This document shows, piece by piece, positions 1 through 12,115 of a stretch of DNA of 64,000 nt. Under the pieces are notes generated by a model. The model saw nothing but the letters and a program-made list of their open reading frames with translations, did no database searches and was not told the DNA's origin. The DNA is from Pyrenophora tritici-repentis (Eukaryota > Ascomycota > Dothideomycetes > Pleosporales > Pleosporaceae), in NCBI RefSeq assembly GCF_003171515.1, contig NC_089392.1, forward strand, positions 744,001 to 808,000. The letters are read 5' to 3'. The stretch's first letter is position 1, and each line of letters starts with the position of its first letter. A program made the translations under genes and the position numbers.

Positions 1-57
1 AAAGTTGGTGGGGTGGCCCACTCGCTTGCCTGGCCCACTCGCTTGCCATCCACGTTA
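1..57. mobile_element. Right end (terminal inverted repeat) of a pogo/Fot1-like DNA transposon
   Basis: The first 55 bases contain two copies of CCCACTCGCTTGCC next to GTTGGTGGGGT and end in ACGT followed by TA at 56-57. Read on the other strand they resemble the left end of the transposon that starts near 3930 (ACGTG..., GCAACCCAAGCGAG, CCCCACCAAC), so this is probably the right terminus of a related element lying mostly outside the window, with TA as its target duplication. Only the terminus is visible, so the element cannot be classified from coding content. Confidence 0.55.
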
Positions 58-550
58 GTAGAAGGAACTAGGCAGCCGCATATACTAGCTGTGAACACTT
101 GTTTTTCGAGCATTTTATAGGAATCGAAAGGAGAACTCATAATTATGCAGCAGGCATATTTTTAAAAAAAGCTTAAAGAAATAAGGTGTGATAGTCGAGA
201 GCGACTAGAGGAGCAGCTTTTATGCCTATAGAAGGGCGCGCCGGTTAGTGGCGGACTTACAGAGGATTAAAAAGATAGAGGGGCACCACGATAAGTAATC
301 CGACTCATGCGAATAGCAGTCCGACTTTTTGAGACGGCGTCGGACTGGGGGGTGTGTCGCGGAAATGGACTTGATATTAGACGTCGGATGATCATGTGAT
401 CGGATCGGGTCTTTGAGACTCCGGATCCGTGCCAAGGGACTGATCCATTATGTACAAATACCGGACCAGCCGTCTGATCTTTCTGATCCTTAGAGCAATC
501 AATGATCCCACTCTTGAACGAATCTGATCGGTGTCATCCCAACTATCATA
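58..550. other. Non-coding stretch beside transposon relics
   Basis: About 490 bases without a credible gene. The middle is rich in GATC/CGGATC-type words and has no similarity that I can see to the Ty3/gypsy element further right. Short open frames here are not supported by coding character. Confidence 0.4.
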
Positions 551-1101
551 CTATTTTAGTACGGTCCCTAAAGGCGTCTTTCGCTAGGGACGGCTAGTTT
601 TCTAACTTGTTAGTGGCATCGACGACTGTGGCCTAGAGGGCGGCGTTAGTAAGTGTAGCTGTAAGGGCAAAGACGCAGCTAGCTAGCATAATAGAGCTAG
701 ACTTGTAGGCTACTAGGACGTCTACGTTAGTTAGACGATATTTCTTACTACTAATATTTGCTGTGCTTCTGCATTTAAAGCACTCGCCTTACTTAGTTAA
801 CGCGTTAAGTTACGTACGCGTATAACCGTAGTTATTACGCGTTATAGAGCCGCTGCTATTACTATTACTATTGCTATTACCTCCGCTACTAGTGTTAGGC
901 GTATTACGGCCGCCTTAGGTACTATTATTTCTGCTACTCTAGGTGAGACGTGAGAGCTGTTGCTAAGTACCGCAATTCTCGGTACACGCTTCTTAAGTGT
1001 CGCTATAGCGGAATTATAAACCTATGTTATAACTAAACTTCAAAAGTTAAATTATATATTATTTTATTTTATTTTGGCCTAGGTTTCATAGTATAACTAT
1101 A

Positions 1102-2944
1102 ACCTGTTTTATCAGTGAGCGCCCCACCTCAGTGAGCACCCCACGAATACCAGCGAGGCGTACGCGCAGCGACGTAGCTCAGCACCACAACATAAATTTT
1201 GTACTCTTGCAACAGTATAGTATTATTTAAAAGCGTCGCTATTATTTATATCCTTAATTTCTACCTTATAGGTGCAAGAGTTATGCCTAATCTCACCGCA
1301 ACAGCCGCAGCGTCGCCCTGCGCGCACCCTCTTCGCCGGCTCCTCACCCTCCTCACGTCTGCCACCCTCTCTTTAAGCAATTAAGTCTAATACTTCGCTA
1401 ACTATTAGTGTCTTCTCTGCCCGTACGTAGCGTCTCTTACAACTTTTACGCTTTATTGCTGCTTTAGTAGCAGTATTAAGGCGCACTATCTTTGCCCGTA
1501 TTAACACTATCTTATAAGCTATCTACTAGGCGCCTTTTATTAGCTGCTATACCTACTTATTAATTGAACTTGCTAGATACCCTTAATAGATTTTTATCTT
1601 ATTTTAATCTAGCGTTAATTGCGCCTCGATTTCTTTAGCGTTGCGTAGTGTTTTCGCTTCCTAAGCGGCGTTAACTTACTGTAGTAGAGTGTGCGTACGC
1701 AGCTGTATATCTAGCTTTAATAACACAGCCTCTAGATTACATAGAGACAATCTAGCGCCTTAAAACTCTACGTAAGTATTCTCTCTTGTAAACGCCTTCT
1801 TAAAAGCTACTTTAAAGGCTAGTAAGAAGGTCTGTTTACTAATATAGTTAATATAATCACGTGCTAAGGCTAAGATCTAATTACCGTACGCGCGCTTTAA
1901 TAGCGAGAAATAGGCGACGTTAAGTAGCTATAGGAGGTGCGACGAGTATAGAGGTATATAGAAGGCAATAATCTTCTTCTCTTTATAGCAATCCTAGAAA
2001 TCTATTAAGTAATAGCTTTTATAGCTGTTAATAATTAGCAGCCTATACGCTCCTATAGGCCTCGCATACGTATTAAAGTAATTAAGCTAGGTAAGCGCTA
2101 GATTGTTGTTTGTCAAGCCTGTTAGGCTTACTTAAATAACCTAGTTGTGTAGGAGGTCCTTAGTAAACTAGTTAGAGATAAGAACCTTGCTAGCAAAGAT
2201 AAGGACGGGTAGAATAATACGCCCTATTACGCTAACGCTCTATATTAACGTAGTCCACTCGCGATTACTAGGCTAAAGCTTCTTCGCTTTCCTAGGTTTC
2301 TCTATGCCTATTATAATAGGTTGTAAAGATATCTTGTATATTAGGAAGCTAGACTCGTTAAAGTTGTATATGTCGCTGTCTATAATACCGTACTTCGCCT
2401 TTATATTCTAAACTAGCGTAAACTAGGGCTCGATAATTACTAGGTCTTCGTAGAGAGCTCGCTGGTGATCGTATAGACGAGTCCAGCGCGTGCGCAGTTT
2501 AGGTGTACGCTTAATAAACCTATTAACCTAGCATTTACTAATAGGCTTACCGCCGTGGTCGCGCAGCAGTCTATCAGCTATATCTTATACGTGTAGCTTT
2601 AAGGGCGGTACTCTACGTAGGTTCTCGTTAAGTATACGCTGTAGAATCACTTCCTCTTCTAGCTTCGTTAGGCGCTTTAATCTAGGCTCGCAGTCGCGTC
2701 TAGAAGGCTTCCCGTCGCGTCGTCGTTATATCGTCCTACGAGGAACGCTGTAGACTACCTTAGCACGTTGTAGGCTCGTAATCTAGTCGCATTTAATGTT
2801 AGAGAGGGCAAGCTGCACGTTAGCTTTAGTATAGGGCTTGTGAGGTTGTGGTTGTTAAGACATTACGTGTTGAGTGTCGCGCATGCGCTTTGTTGGTGTT
2901 CGTGGGGCGCTCACTGAGATGGGGCGCTCACTGATAAAACAGGT
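1102..2944 (-). mobile_element. Pogo/Fot1-like DNA transposon with 40+ bp TIRs and TA target duplication
   Basis: The element starts ACCTGTTTTATCAGTGAGCG and ends with the inverse complement (CGCTCACTGATAAAACAGGT). The inverted repeats continue about 45 bp and contain an internal direct repeat of the word CAGTGAGCGCCCC. TA flanks both ends (1100-1101 and 2945-2946). The insertion site is confirmed by the uninterrupted homologous gag sequence near 7623. Length is 1843 bp, normal for Fot1/pogo elements carrying one transposase gene. It is autonomous in structure but its transposase is dead (see pseudogene). Confidence 0.9.
1400..2863 (-). pseudogene. Degenerate pogo/Fot1-type DDE transposase
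   Basis: Translating the minus strand from the ATG at 2863 gives, through frequent TAG/TAA stops, a CENP-B-type helix-turn-helix region followed by a transposase DDE core. Recognisable pieces are KLEEEVILQ, DIADRLLRDHGGKPISK and FIKRTPKLRTRWTRLYD in the N-terminal half, and LLIINSYKS (the second acidic motif, normally LL.DGHxSH) and SSHLL.LLNVAYF in the C-terminal half. Stops sit where Trp or Gln are expected, for example the Trp after the PISK motif is TAG both here and in the 4011 copy. The 3' limit is approximate. RIP is the likely cause (inference). Confidence 0.8.
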
Positions 2945-3929
2945 TAAAGGTAAAGTGGGCTACCTAGGTGTTAAACGACATATTATTGCGTTACTTTAAT
3001 CCTCTAGCGCCGCTGTTGTATAGCGCTACGCTAGCTTTAGTAACCTTATTAACTGTTGTAAAGATACGATTAAGTTTTATAAAGACTACTTCCACTATTA
3101 CGTAGGCGTTACGAGCTCCTAGCGCGGCTTTATATTCTACTTACACCTCGGCTAGTCCTTATAAATAGTTAATAACGCTGTCTAGCTAGTCTTAATTAGT
3201 AGTATAAATAGTAGTTTTAGCTAAGAAGTTCCTAGCGCTACATTACTAGTACTTATAATCGCCCTTATCTAAGCTTCTATAAAAGGTGTTAATTTCTTTT
3301 AGCTTTACACCTATTGCAGTAAAGTTATCTAACACTATAGATTAAGCTAGTAGATGTGTTTACTAATAGTGTGCTATAGGAGGAGGCAATATCTAGCTAT
3401 AAGTGCTAGTGCTAATAAATAGGTTCGCTATTATAGGAGAGGGAGATAACTAGAGCCAGGTTGAATAGGTGTTATATGTATTTCTATTAGTCGAGACACC
3501 TACGTGTTATTATAAAATGTTCCTCTCGTTATAGAGGTCGCTAATCTAGAAGTAAAGCTTTACGTTTAACTTACGCGATGTAGTTAGTTCGTCTTTAAAC
3601 ACTACCAGGCGTAAGGCGTAGCAGTTCTTAGTTGTGATTATACATTTACATTTTTAGGTAACTTAGGCGAGCTCGTCTATAGCGGCGGCGTAAGCTTATA
3701 TTTATACGCGTTTAACGCAGGCGTTAGTAGCTTCGTATTAGACGCAGGCTTTATAGTGTACCTATTCTAGCTATCTAGTCTATTCGCCTATCTAGCTAAG
3801 CAGGTCTGCTAGGTGTCTAAAAATACACTCTATAGTTTTAGCGACGCAGGTAGTAAAGTCGTTGATATTCCTTATATCTACGTGAATCTTACCTTCGTTA
3901 TTATTATAGATGCTATAAAGACGAAGGTA

Positions 3930-5440
3930 ACGTGTTTCCCATGCGAGTTGGCAACCCAAGCGAGTCGGCAGCTCTACCCCACCAACACGCCTTCCTAGCA
4001 ACAACGCGTAATGTCTCAACAACGCAACGTCTAAGTGTCCTACAACAAAGGAGATATATACCTTACTATCTCTAATATTAATTTAAAGCAAATTTAAAGT
4101 GTAAAACGCGCTGCTAAGATCTATAACGTCCCCTAAACAACGATCTAAGACCGACGCGCTAGACGACGCGCCCAACGCGACTGTGAACTAAACTTAAAGC
4201 GCCTTACAAAGCTAGAAGAGGAGGTGATTCTACAGAGCGTACTTAAAGCAAGTCTACGTAGCGTACCGCTAACGAAGGCTCTTATACGAGATATAGCTGA
4301 TAGACTACTTAGAGAGCGAAGTAAGAAGCCTATTAGCAAACACTAGGTTAACAACTTTATTAAGCGTACACCTAAGCTTAAGAAGCGCTAGAGCCGTCTG
4401 TACGATCGCTAGCGAGCTGCCTATAAAGACCTAGCGCTTATACTACCCTAGTTTAAGCTTGTTTAATTGATAAAGGCGAAGTACGGTATCCTTAATAAGG
4501 ATACCGAAAACTTTAATAAATTAAGCTTCTTAATAGGCAAGATTACGTCTTAGCTTGTAGTTAGAGGCTTAGAGAAGCCTAGGAAAGCAAAGAAACTACA
4601 GCCTAGCGATCGCGAATAGACTACCCTAGTACAAGCTGTCGGCGCGACGAGGAAGCGCATCCCACCCTTTATTATCTTTGCTAGTAAGGTCCTAATCTCT
4701 ACCTAGTTTAATCTAGGTATACTACGCGACTAGGTTATTTAAGTTAGTCTAAATAGCTAGACGAGCAACGATCTAGCGCTTAACTAGCTTAAACACTTTA
4801 AGACGCATGCGAAGTCTATAGGAGCGTACAGGCTGCTTATTATTAACGGCTACGAGAGCTATTGCTCGCTCGCTTTCTAGGACTACTATAAGGAGAACAA
4901 GATTATCGCTCTCTGCATGCTATCTTACTTATCACACTTGCTACAGCCCCTTAACGTCGCCTGCTTCGCGCTGCTGAAGCGCTCTTATGGCGACGGCATC
5001 TCGGCCTTAGCGCGCAACTACATCTACTACATTAGCAAGGAAACCTTCCTACTAGCCTTTAAAGCTGCCTACGAGTAGACATTTACTAAGGAGAACGCTC
5101 GCGTAAGGTTTAGAGGCGCTAGATTAGTTCTATTTAACCTAGATACAGTGTTATTAAAGCTTAATGTAAGGTTGCGCACGCTAACTCCACCACAGCGCAA
5201 CGACGTCGCGTAGGAGGCGAAGACGCCGCGCAACGCTAAAGAGCTAGAAGCTTAGACTACGCTTATTTAACAGAGGATATAAAGGCGCCTAGGTTCCTCT
5301 GCAAATTCTCTTGATAAGCAGGTATAGCAGCTAAGTAAAGGCGCGCAGCAAATAGCGCATAATATAGTGTTGCTGCAGGAGGAATAGGCGCGTATTGTCA
5401 CGAGAGGCAACGAGCAGTAATCTCAGAACTTATGAAGAAG
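3930..5440 (+). mobile_element. Second pogo/Fot1-like element, left end plus transposase relic, right end not found
   Basis: TA at 3928-3929 is followed by ACGTGTTTCCC and a terminal-repeat-like segment (GCAACCCAAGCGAG, CCCCACCAAC) that resembles the inverse of positions 1-55. The coding relic begins at the ATG at 4011. I could not find a matching right terminal repeat between 5400 and the LTR at 5813, so the right end is either degenerate or was lost. The 3' boundary given is approximate. Confidence 0.65.
4011..5300 (+). pseudogene. Degenerate pogo/Fot1-type DDE transposase (second copy)
   Basis: One reading frame from ATG 4011 to about 5300 carries a transposase with roughly fifteen to twenty in-frame TAG/TAA codons. 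Visible motifs in order: KLEEEVILQSVL, ALIRDIADRLLRERSKKPIS, FIKRTPKLKKR (CENP-B-like DNA-binding region), PPFIIFA, then LLIINGYESY and CMLSYLSHLLQPLNVACF, matching the second and third acidic regions of pogo-class transposases. It is clearly related to the 1400-2863 copy but diverged throughout. No frameshift is needed to read it, so the damage is by point mutation. Confidence 0.85.
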
Positions 5441-5812
5441 TTTGATTTGTGTGCTACGTACAGTACTCAAGTGTAAATACAAGACGTTGCGTGAAGAAAA
5501 GAAGTGGAGAGTTCCACTAGAGAAAGATATATAGCGGAAGGAAGCTTGTGTGACGTCATACAGATGTCGAAGCAGTAGCATACTATCGAGGATAGTACAT
5601 TGCGCTGTTGCGATAGGAGCGTACGGGTTAAGAGTAGGAGCGCATGGGTCAGAGGCAGGAGTGTTAAGGGGACCACGGTGGTTACCGTGACAGCACCCCC
5701 CTCTTACTCTTGAGCTCTTAAGAGAGTAAGTAATAGCAGTATTGTTCCTGATGTTAGGTTAAGTTAATATTAACGGTTTTAGTTTTTCTAGGAACTTTTC
5801 GTAGAAGCGAAC
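5441..5812. other. Intergenic/TE-derived spacer with short palindromes
   Basis: No gene is supported. The stretch has a near-perfect palindrome around 5698-5730 (CTTACTCT / AGAGTAAG arms around GAGCTCTTAAGAG) and a second short one, GTTAATATTAAC, near 5763. These may be remnants of another terminal repeat. Confidence 0.4.
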
Positions 5813-5979
5813 TGTTACGGATCCATAGACTCGCTCGGCCCATGGCCCCCATATCGATAAGATCCTTATCTTATCGGACTAGCGCCTTGGCGCCCATAGC
5901 ATAAGTTCGGGCTCACAACGTAGATAGCTCGATAGCTTGTATCTTGTTAAATTCAATCTTTCTTGATTAATCCCTCACA
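5813..5979 (+). repeat. 5' LTR of the Ty3/gypsy element
   Basis: A 167-bp LTR with TG...CA ends. It differs from the 3' LTR (15055-15221) by a handful of mostly C/T or G/A changes. A TATATAAG word lies just downstream at about 5981, outside the LTR as delimited here. Confidence 0.88.
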
Positions 5980-6299
5980 TTATATAAGCTCCCTTTTAAG
6001 ACGGGCCCTAGAAGCTTATCCGCGAATTGTATTTTCTTGTTGCTGCGAGCGACACGCTAACGACAGAAACACTCACGCGACGAGGATCGCATTAACCATA
6101 CGTACCGCCGCAGAAGAGCCGCCGTAGTAAAGACACCCAATTGCCTAGCTGTATAGCTATACCCACCTGCTAGAAAAGACCCGCCGCCGTAGAGTGCCGC
6201 CGCGGAAGACACCTAATTGCCTAGCTGCATAGCTGTACTTACCTGCTAAAAAAGATCCGCCGCCGCATCTAGCGCTGCCGCCAATAATAGCCTAACTAA

Positions 6300-8230
6300 A
6301 TAAGATAAGCAAGGATACCTACGACTAGGGTGCTTAGAACGACACATAAACTATTCTAGCAGAGTCGCACCTTAAGTACAGCGACTTTAAGAATAACAAT
6401 AACTTTACTAAAGCGGAGAAGGCGACTATTAGATAGAAGCTTACCACCTATAAGAGATAGGTTACTTTAGCTATAGAGACGGCTAAGGCAATAGCAAGGA
6501 CAAGGGCAATGACGTTAACGCCGCTAAACGCCAACGACAGTCTTATAGACAGTCTTATAGACAGTCTCTTAAGAAAGCTGTTAAGCTAGCGGATAAGACT
6601 TCTATAGAACTAGGCTACGACGACGACATAGATAATATATATCTACGTTTTTATAGCATCTACAATAACAATAAGCGCAAGATTCTCGCGGATATAAGGA
6701 ACATCAACGACTTCACCGCTTGTATCGCCGAACATGCTAAGAGTGTCTTTAAACACCTAGCAGATTTGCTTAGTTAGATAGCTAAATAAGCTAAATAGCT
6801 AGACTAAGCATATAATAAAGCCTGTGTATAATAAGAAGCAGCTAACGCCCGCGTAGAGCGCGCCTAGACGCAAGCTCGCGCTGCCGCCGCAGACGAGCTT
6901 ACCTAAGTCACCTAGAAATATAACCGCATAATGACCACTAAGAATAGCTACGCTTTACGGCTAGTAGTACTTAAAAACAAGCATACAGCCTTGCGCGAGT
7001 TAAACGTAAAGTTCTACTCCTAGATTAGCGACCTCTATAATAAGAGGAGTGTCCTATAATAGTACGCAGGCGTCCTAACGGATAGAAATTTATATAACAC
7101 GCGCCTAGCTTAGTTCTAGTTGTCCCCTCCTCTAATAACTACGAACCCGTTTATTAGCACTAGCACTTACGACTTAATACTACCTCCCCCTATAGCACAT
7201 TATTAGAAAAACTAACCCCTAGCTTAGTCTACTATATTAGATAACCTTACTACAACGAGTGTAAAGCTAAAGGATATTAACATCTTTTGCGGAGACAGCA
7301 CTAATAAAGGGGACTATAAGTATTAGCGCCGCAGCGCTAGGAACTTCTTAAATAAAACCACTTTCTACACGACTATTTAAAATTAGCTTAACTACCTAAT
7401 TAACTACTTACGAGGACTAGCCGCTATATAGGTAAAATATAGAGCAGCACCTAGAGCTCGTAATACCTATATAACAGCGGAAGAAGTCTTTACGGAACTT
7501 AATCGCATCTTTAACACGGTTAATAAGGTCACTAAAGCTAGCGCAGCGCTACACGATAGCAGCTCTAGAGGATTAAAGCAACGCGATAATAAATCATTTA
7601 ACACCTAGGTAGCCCGCTTTACCTCTATAATTACACTATTAAACCTAGGTAATAACGAAATAATCTAGCACGCGATCTAACTTATAAAGCTTAGTTATAA
7701 CGTAGGTTTACAATTCTACTATAGTAATACTTAGGAAGCGTTTACCTAGAATTGCCGCACTTAGCAATAGCTCTTACGTCTTACCTGGAGTAGCAGAAAT
7801 AATAGTACCTAAACTAGCCGCAACACGTCTAACGCTAGTAGTAGAGGTAATAGCAATAGCAATAGTAATAGCAGTAGCTCTATAATGCGTAACAACTATA
7901 GTCGTACGCGCGCGCAACTTAACGCGTTAACTAAGTAAGGCGAGTGCTTTAAATGCGGAGGCACGGCAAATATTAGCGGCAAGAAACATCGTCTAACCAA
8001 CGCAGACGTCCTAGCAGCCTACAAGTCTAGCTCTATTATGCTAGCTAGCCGCGTTCCTATCCTTAAAGCTATATTTACTAACGCCGCCCTCTAGGCCACA
8101 GTCGTCGATGCCACTAACGAGTTAGAAAACTAGCCGTCCCTAGCAAAAGACGCCTCTAGGGACCGCACTAAAATAGTCTATAGATATAGTTATAGTTATA
8201 GTTAAAGCTACACCTACTAGTCTAACTCTT
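6300..8230 (+). pseudogene. Ty3/gypsy gag, heavily mutated
   Basis: Coding similarity is recognisable because a second copy (551-3927, minus) covers the same region. It includes the YSIYNNN block near 6650, a Ser/Asn-rich tract near 7800-7900 and a CFKCGG half zinc knuckle near 7950, which places the nucleocapsid at the C-terminus of Gag. Dozens of in-frame TAG/TAA codons make it non-coding. Start and end are approximate. Confidence 0.7.
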
Positions 8231-8379
8231 ATTAGTAATACCCCGTATTGTTTTACTAACCCTTAATACCTAAACTACCTCGCTTACTGGAGCTACACCT
8301 AGCACTTTACGCGTTTGTTTATAAGAATTAGAGGACTAGACGCCTCCCTAGGCTATAGAGGATAGATACGTTATCTTAA

Positions 8380-10125
8380 GCGCGAACACTATAGTTAAAG
8401 CCAAGTAGCTTATCTCAGGCTAGCAATTCGTTTTTAAGTGCAAGGTCGCTACTTTAAATAGCTATATTAATACGGAAGCTTTAACTAACTTTAGTGCTAC
8501 TAGAAACTGTATCTCTACACTATTTGCGCAACGACATAACCTGCTAACGTTTTAGCTTAAACAACCTTTGCAACTACGACTTAGCGACGGAAATTTCGCT
8601 ATAGCGCTTATCACACACGGCGTCTTAGCCCCTATCTCCTACGCTGAACACGTTAGCGAGGAACTCTTCTATAGTGTATCTATAACGACTTACGACTTTA
8701 TTTTTAGCACGTTATAGCTAGAAGAGTATAATCTACATATCGACTAGAGGGAAAAAACTATACGTTTTAACAGCGAGCATTGCTACGCTAACTGCCTATA
8801 TAAAGGCGAGCAAGTTACTGTTCGCAGCAGTCGACACCGACGGGCCGCAGTAAAAGCTAAAGAACGGAACCTAACCTATGCGAATATAGATATACACTAT
8901 GTGTTAAGTGAGGCCGCTGCCGCACTAGCATCACGACTAGAGAATAGTACTATCTAGCTGTACCTACATAATTTTGAACAACTCGACAAAGATAACAGCG
9001 ATAACGCCAACGAGAAAGCCTAGGCTAGCTGCGTCTTCGCCTCACTATTTGCTATAGACATAAACGCCCTATCTTAGGAAAACATTAATAAGTTTTACTA
9101 GAAGCTGAACTCGCCCGCTAAAACTCGCGATAAGGTCCTAGACAAGTTGCCTAAATAGCTCTACAATCTCGCCTACTAATTTAATCCTAATCCCGCTACG
9201 ACAGACTTGCCCGCTCGACGAGGCGCTATTAACTACAGCATTAATATTATCCCTAGATTAAAACACCTAAACGCTAAGATATACGGCATAAGTAAGGACG
9301 AAGGCCTTACTGTTAAAGCTTATATTAAGGACATAAGAGGACGCGGTGAGATCCGTAAAAGCAAGTTAGACTTCGCTTCGCCTGTGCTCGTCGTCTACAA
9401 ACCTAGAGGTAGACTCCGCATTTGCGTAGACTATAGAGCGCTTAATGCCGTTACTATTAAGAACAGGAACGCTTTTCTAATAATTAAAGAAACGCTCGCG
9501 CAGCTAGCTAACGTCGCCTACTTCACCGTAGTCGACGTTATCGCCGCCTTTAATAAAATCCGCATTAAGGAAGGCGATAAATATAAGACTGCCTTCCTAA
9601 CACAGTATAGCCTATTCAAATACTTAGTAATACCTTTTAGACTCTGCAACGTACTAGGTACCTTTTAGGCCTATATTAACAAGGTTTTACATAATTACTT
9701 TAACGAGTTTTGCTCTGCATACCTCGACGACGTCCTAGTCTACAGCGCGTCTTTGGCAGAGCATAAGGTTCATGTCCGCAAGGTTATTAAGAGCCTAGGT
9801 GAGGCTAGACTTTATCTAGACATTTACAAGTCTGAGTTTGCCGTCTAAGAGGTAAGATACCTAGGCCTTATTCTTACAACTAAAGGCATTAAAATAGACC
9901 CCGCTAAGGTTAAGTTAGTGCTCGACTAGGGCACCTTAACAACATTAAAAGAGTTGCAAGCATTCCTAGGCTTCGCAAATTTCTACTAAAGGTTTATTGT
10001 TGCCTTCTCTTATATCGCGCAGCTGCTTACGAATCTTACCCGTAGGATAAACGGTGACATTAAGCTGAACTTTCCTATCGCCTAAGGATCTGCTGCCCAC
10101 GACGCATTCGAAAAGCTTGAGAAAG
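8380..10125 (+). pseudogene. Ty3/gypsy pol, part 1: protease-like region and reverse transcriptase
   Basis: The protease-like segment at about 8460-8560 has ALTNFSATRN where an active retroviral-type protease would have a D-S/T-G triad. The reverse transcriptase is clear from 9207 on: SPVLVVYKP, RICVDYRALN, TVVDV (first catalytic region), VIPFRLCN, and YLDDVLVYS near 9720 (the conserved YxDD box), then YLGLIL and ALGF-type connection motifs. A TAG directly after the VIPFRLCN segment and others downstream destroy the frame. The next bases, after TA at 10126-10127, belong to the Tc1 element. Confidence 0.88.
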
Positions 10126-10127
10126 TA

Positions 10128-10242
10128 CAGTAGGGTGACAAAAAGAAAACAACAATAAAAAAGCTACCTTTTTTAAAGCTATATATCTAGACAACTAGAC
10201 TAGCTAGAACTATAATTTTTAGTGTTTTGGAAAGCTGAGAAC
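10128..10242 (+). repeat. Left terminal inverted repeat of the Tc1 element
   Basis: About 115 bp, near-identical to the inverse complement of 12116-12230. Both contain CTAGACAACTAGACTAGCTA, a run of overlapping short palindromes that may be transposase-binding sites (inference). Confidence 0.88.
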
Positions 10243-10580
10243 TTCCTCTTGAGGTGAGTGTCCTAATATACCTGTTTAGTAAGCACTTAGGAGAAGATAA
10301 GTAGCAGTAAATATAGAGATAAAAAATATCCTAGTTTAATGCAGCTACAACTTTTTAGTGAGCGTATAAAAAGTTCTAAAAAAAATTTATGTGATACAAG
10401 CTTATATAAGCATTACGTAAGCAAAATTAGAACTAGGGTATTTTACTTAATTTTTTTAAATCAAGGTTTAAAAAAAAGGACGCTAAAAAAAGACGCTAAA
10501 ATTACGTAAGCTTCTTTTAGTCTTATTCTATATATTTTTCTCTTTCTAATCTCAATTTTTCTCTTCTATATTACCTCTCT

Positions 10581-11842
10581 ATGTCTATTAAACTTTCGAA
10601 ATTTGAAAAAGAAGTTTATACTCTATCTTTACAACAGCTATCTACTAGTGCTATTAGTACTATCCTAGAAAAGTTTTCTAGATCTATTACAGACGCTTTA
10701 CAACGTATTAAGAAGAAAAAAAGTACTTCTTTACTTCTTTCTAAGCCTAAACTAGGTCGCCCTTCTAAGATCTCTAAAAGAGCTACTAGAGTAGTTAATA
10801 GAGACCTAGAACGATGTCCTAAAAAGACAAATCAACGCATTTTAGAAGAGAACAATCTCGATTTCTCTACTAGAAGCCTACAACGCCTATTAAAAGTAGA
10901 GAAATACTCTGTTTCTACTGCTAAGAAAAAACAGCTTTTAAACGCAAAAAAAGCTGCTTTACGGAATAAATACGCTAAGAAGACAGTTAAAATTCTAAAA
11001 TATATACACTTTAACAAAGTTATATTTTCAGACGAGTCTTCTATACAGCGTAGACACGGTGCTAGGCAAGAATACGTTAGAAAGAGAAGAAACAAGAGAA
11101 CTGGCAAAGAACAAGTCTCTACAGCTAATTCAAGTGAGTTTAAAAAAAATCTGAATAACTTATTTTATTCTCCGAAAAATCTAGTATTTTTCTAGTTTTT
11201 TAGATTATTTTTATCTAGCTTACTAACTAAGTTATAGCCCGAGACATGACTATCTCTGTTTGGGGAGCTATTTGGTTAGGTGGAAGATCTAAGTTATATA
11301 TAACTAGAACGCCACAAGAACCGAGAAGCTTTACAAATACAAGATATATACGAGAGGTTTTAAATCCAATTGTTAAACCTCTTTTTAAAAGAGGTAAGAA
11401 AGTATTACTTTATTTACAACTTTAAAAGACTCTAACTAAGTTATTTTTTATTCTTTTTCAATACTTCTTTTAGATATGGAAAGCTGACATTCTTTTCTAT
11501 CTAGGGTGGAAATTCCAGCAAGACAACGCCAAGATTCATAAAACGCCAGCAGTTATTTCTTGGTTTTCAAGAAATAGGATTCCTCTTTTTGAGCATCCTA
11601 CCTATAGCCCAGACCTCAATCCTATCGAAAACGTTTGGAGCCTACTTAAAAATAGACTAGTTAGAAGATCTACTGCCTCTTTAGGCGTAGGTCAAAGTAT
11701 AAAGGCAGTAGAATTGTTTAAAAAAGCAATTTTGGAAGAGTGGGAGCAAATACCGCAAGAGGCAATAGATAACTGTATTTCGTCTTTACCTAGACGTTAT
11801 ACTGCGGTAAAACAAGCTAAAGGTTGGTATACTAAGTACTAG
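10581..11842 (+). CDS. Tc1-family DD34E transposase, three exons, intact frame
   Basis: Proposed exons are 10581-11133, 11238-11393 and 11505-11842 (348 aa). Intron 1 has GTGAGT, a TACTAAC branch site and TAG; intron 2 has GTAAG, CTAAC and CTAG at 11504. A nearer acceptor at 11473 gives a stop and is less likely. The N-terminal half is a helix-turn-helix paired-like region (KLGRPSKIS, basic linker). The catalytic residues are Asp in VIFSDESSIQ, Asp in FQQDNAKIH, and Glu in SPDLNPIENVW; 34 residues separate the last two, which is the DD34E spacing of Tc1. Trp codons are still TGG, so this copy has escaped the damage seen around it. It would catalyse cut-and-paste transposition at TA. Splicing is inferred. 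Confidence 0.82.
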
Positions 11843-12115
11843 TTACTAGATCTAGCTAGTTTAATATACTAGAAGCTTAAAAATTAACTTTCTTATCTAA
11901 CTATTGCAATAGCTGATAGAATAGCTCTAAACTACAGTATACTATTCATTGATATGTATGTAATAACATATGAAATTTCTAGCCAAAAAGATACTCTAAA
12001 TAAAAAGTTGTAGCTAGAAAAGAGCAGAGCTTTTTAGTATACTTAAGCACTGCCAAAGTTACACGAATCTAAGCTTACTAATCAGCCTTTTAAATAAGCT
12101 AGCCTAAAGAAAAAG

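Larger units (their letters stand above)
551..3927 (-). mobile_element. Antisense relic of a Ty3/gypsy gag region, split by a pogo-like element
   Basis: Read on the minus strand, 3927-2945 and 1101-551 align in order with 6630-8180 of the full-length Ty3/gypsy element in this window: the block around YSIYNNN (3850-3925), the block starting at LNVKL (around 3550-3580), the block around the 7560-7625 site, the Ser/Asn-rich tract and the CxxC zinc-knuckle remnant (720-900). The two halves abut exactly at a TA in the uninterrupted copy near 7623, which proves that the 1102-2944 element inserted later. Many TAG/TAA stops interrupt it, so it is non-functional. It lacks LTRs and pol, so it is a fragment rather than a whole element. 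Confidence 0.85.

Noticed and set aside
1..3990. One large DNA transposon bounded by the similar ends at 1-55 and 3930-3990
   Set aside because: The sequence between is a gag relic. The right-hand end belongs to the transposase starting at 4011 and the left-hand end has its own TA, so two separate elements fit better.
9207..9668. 153-codon open frame as a functional gene
   Set aside because: It is the least-damaged stretch of the gypsy reverse transcriptase, ending at a TAG inside a conserved motif.
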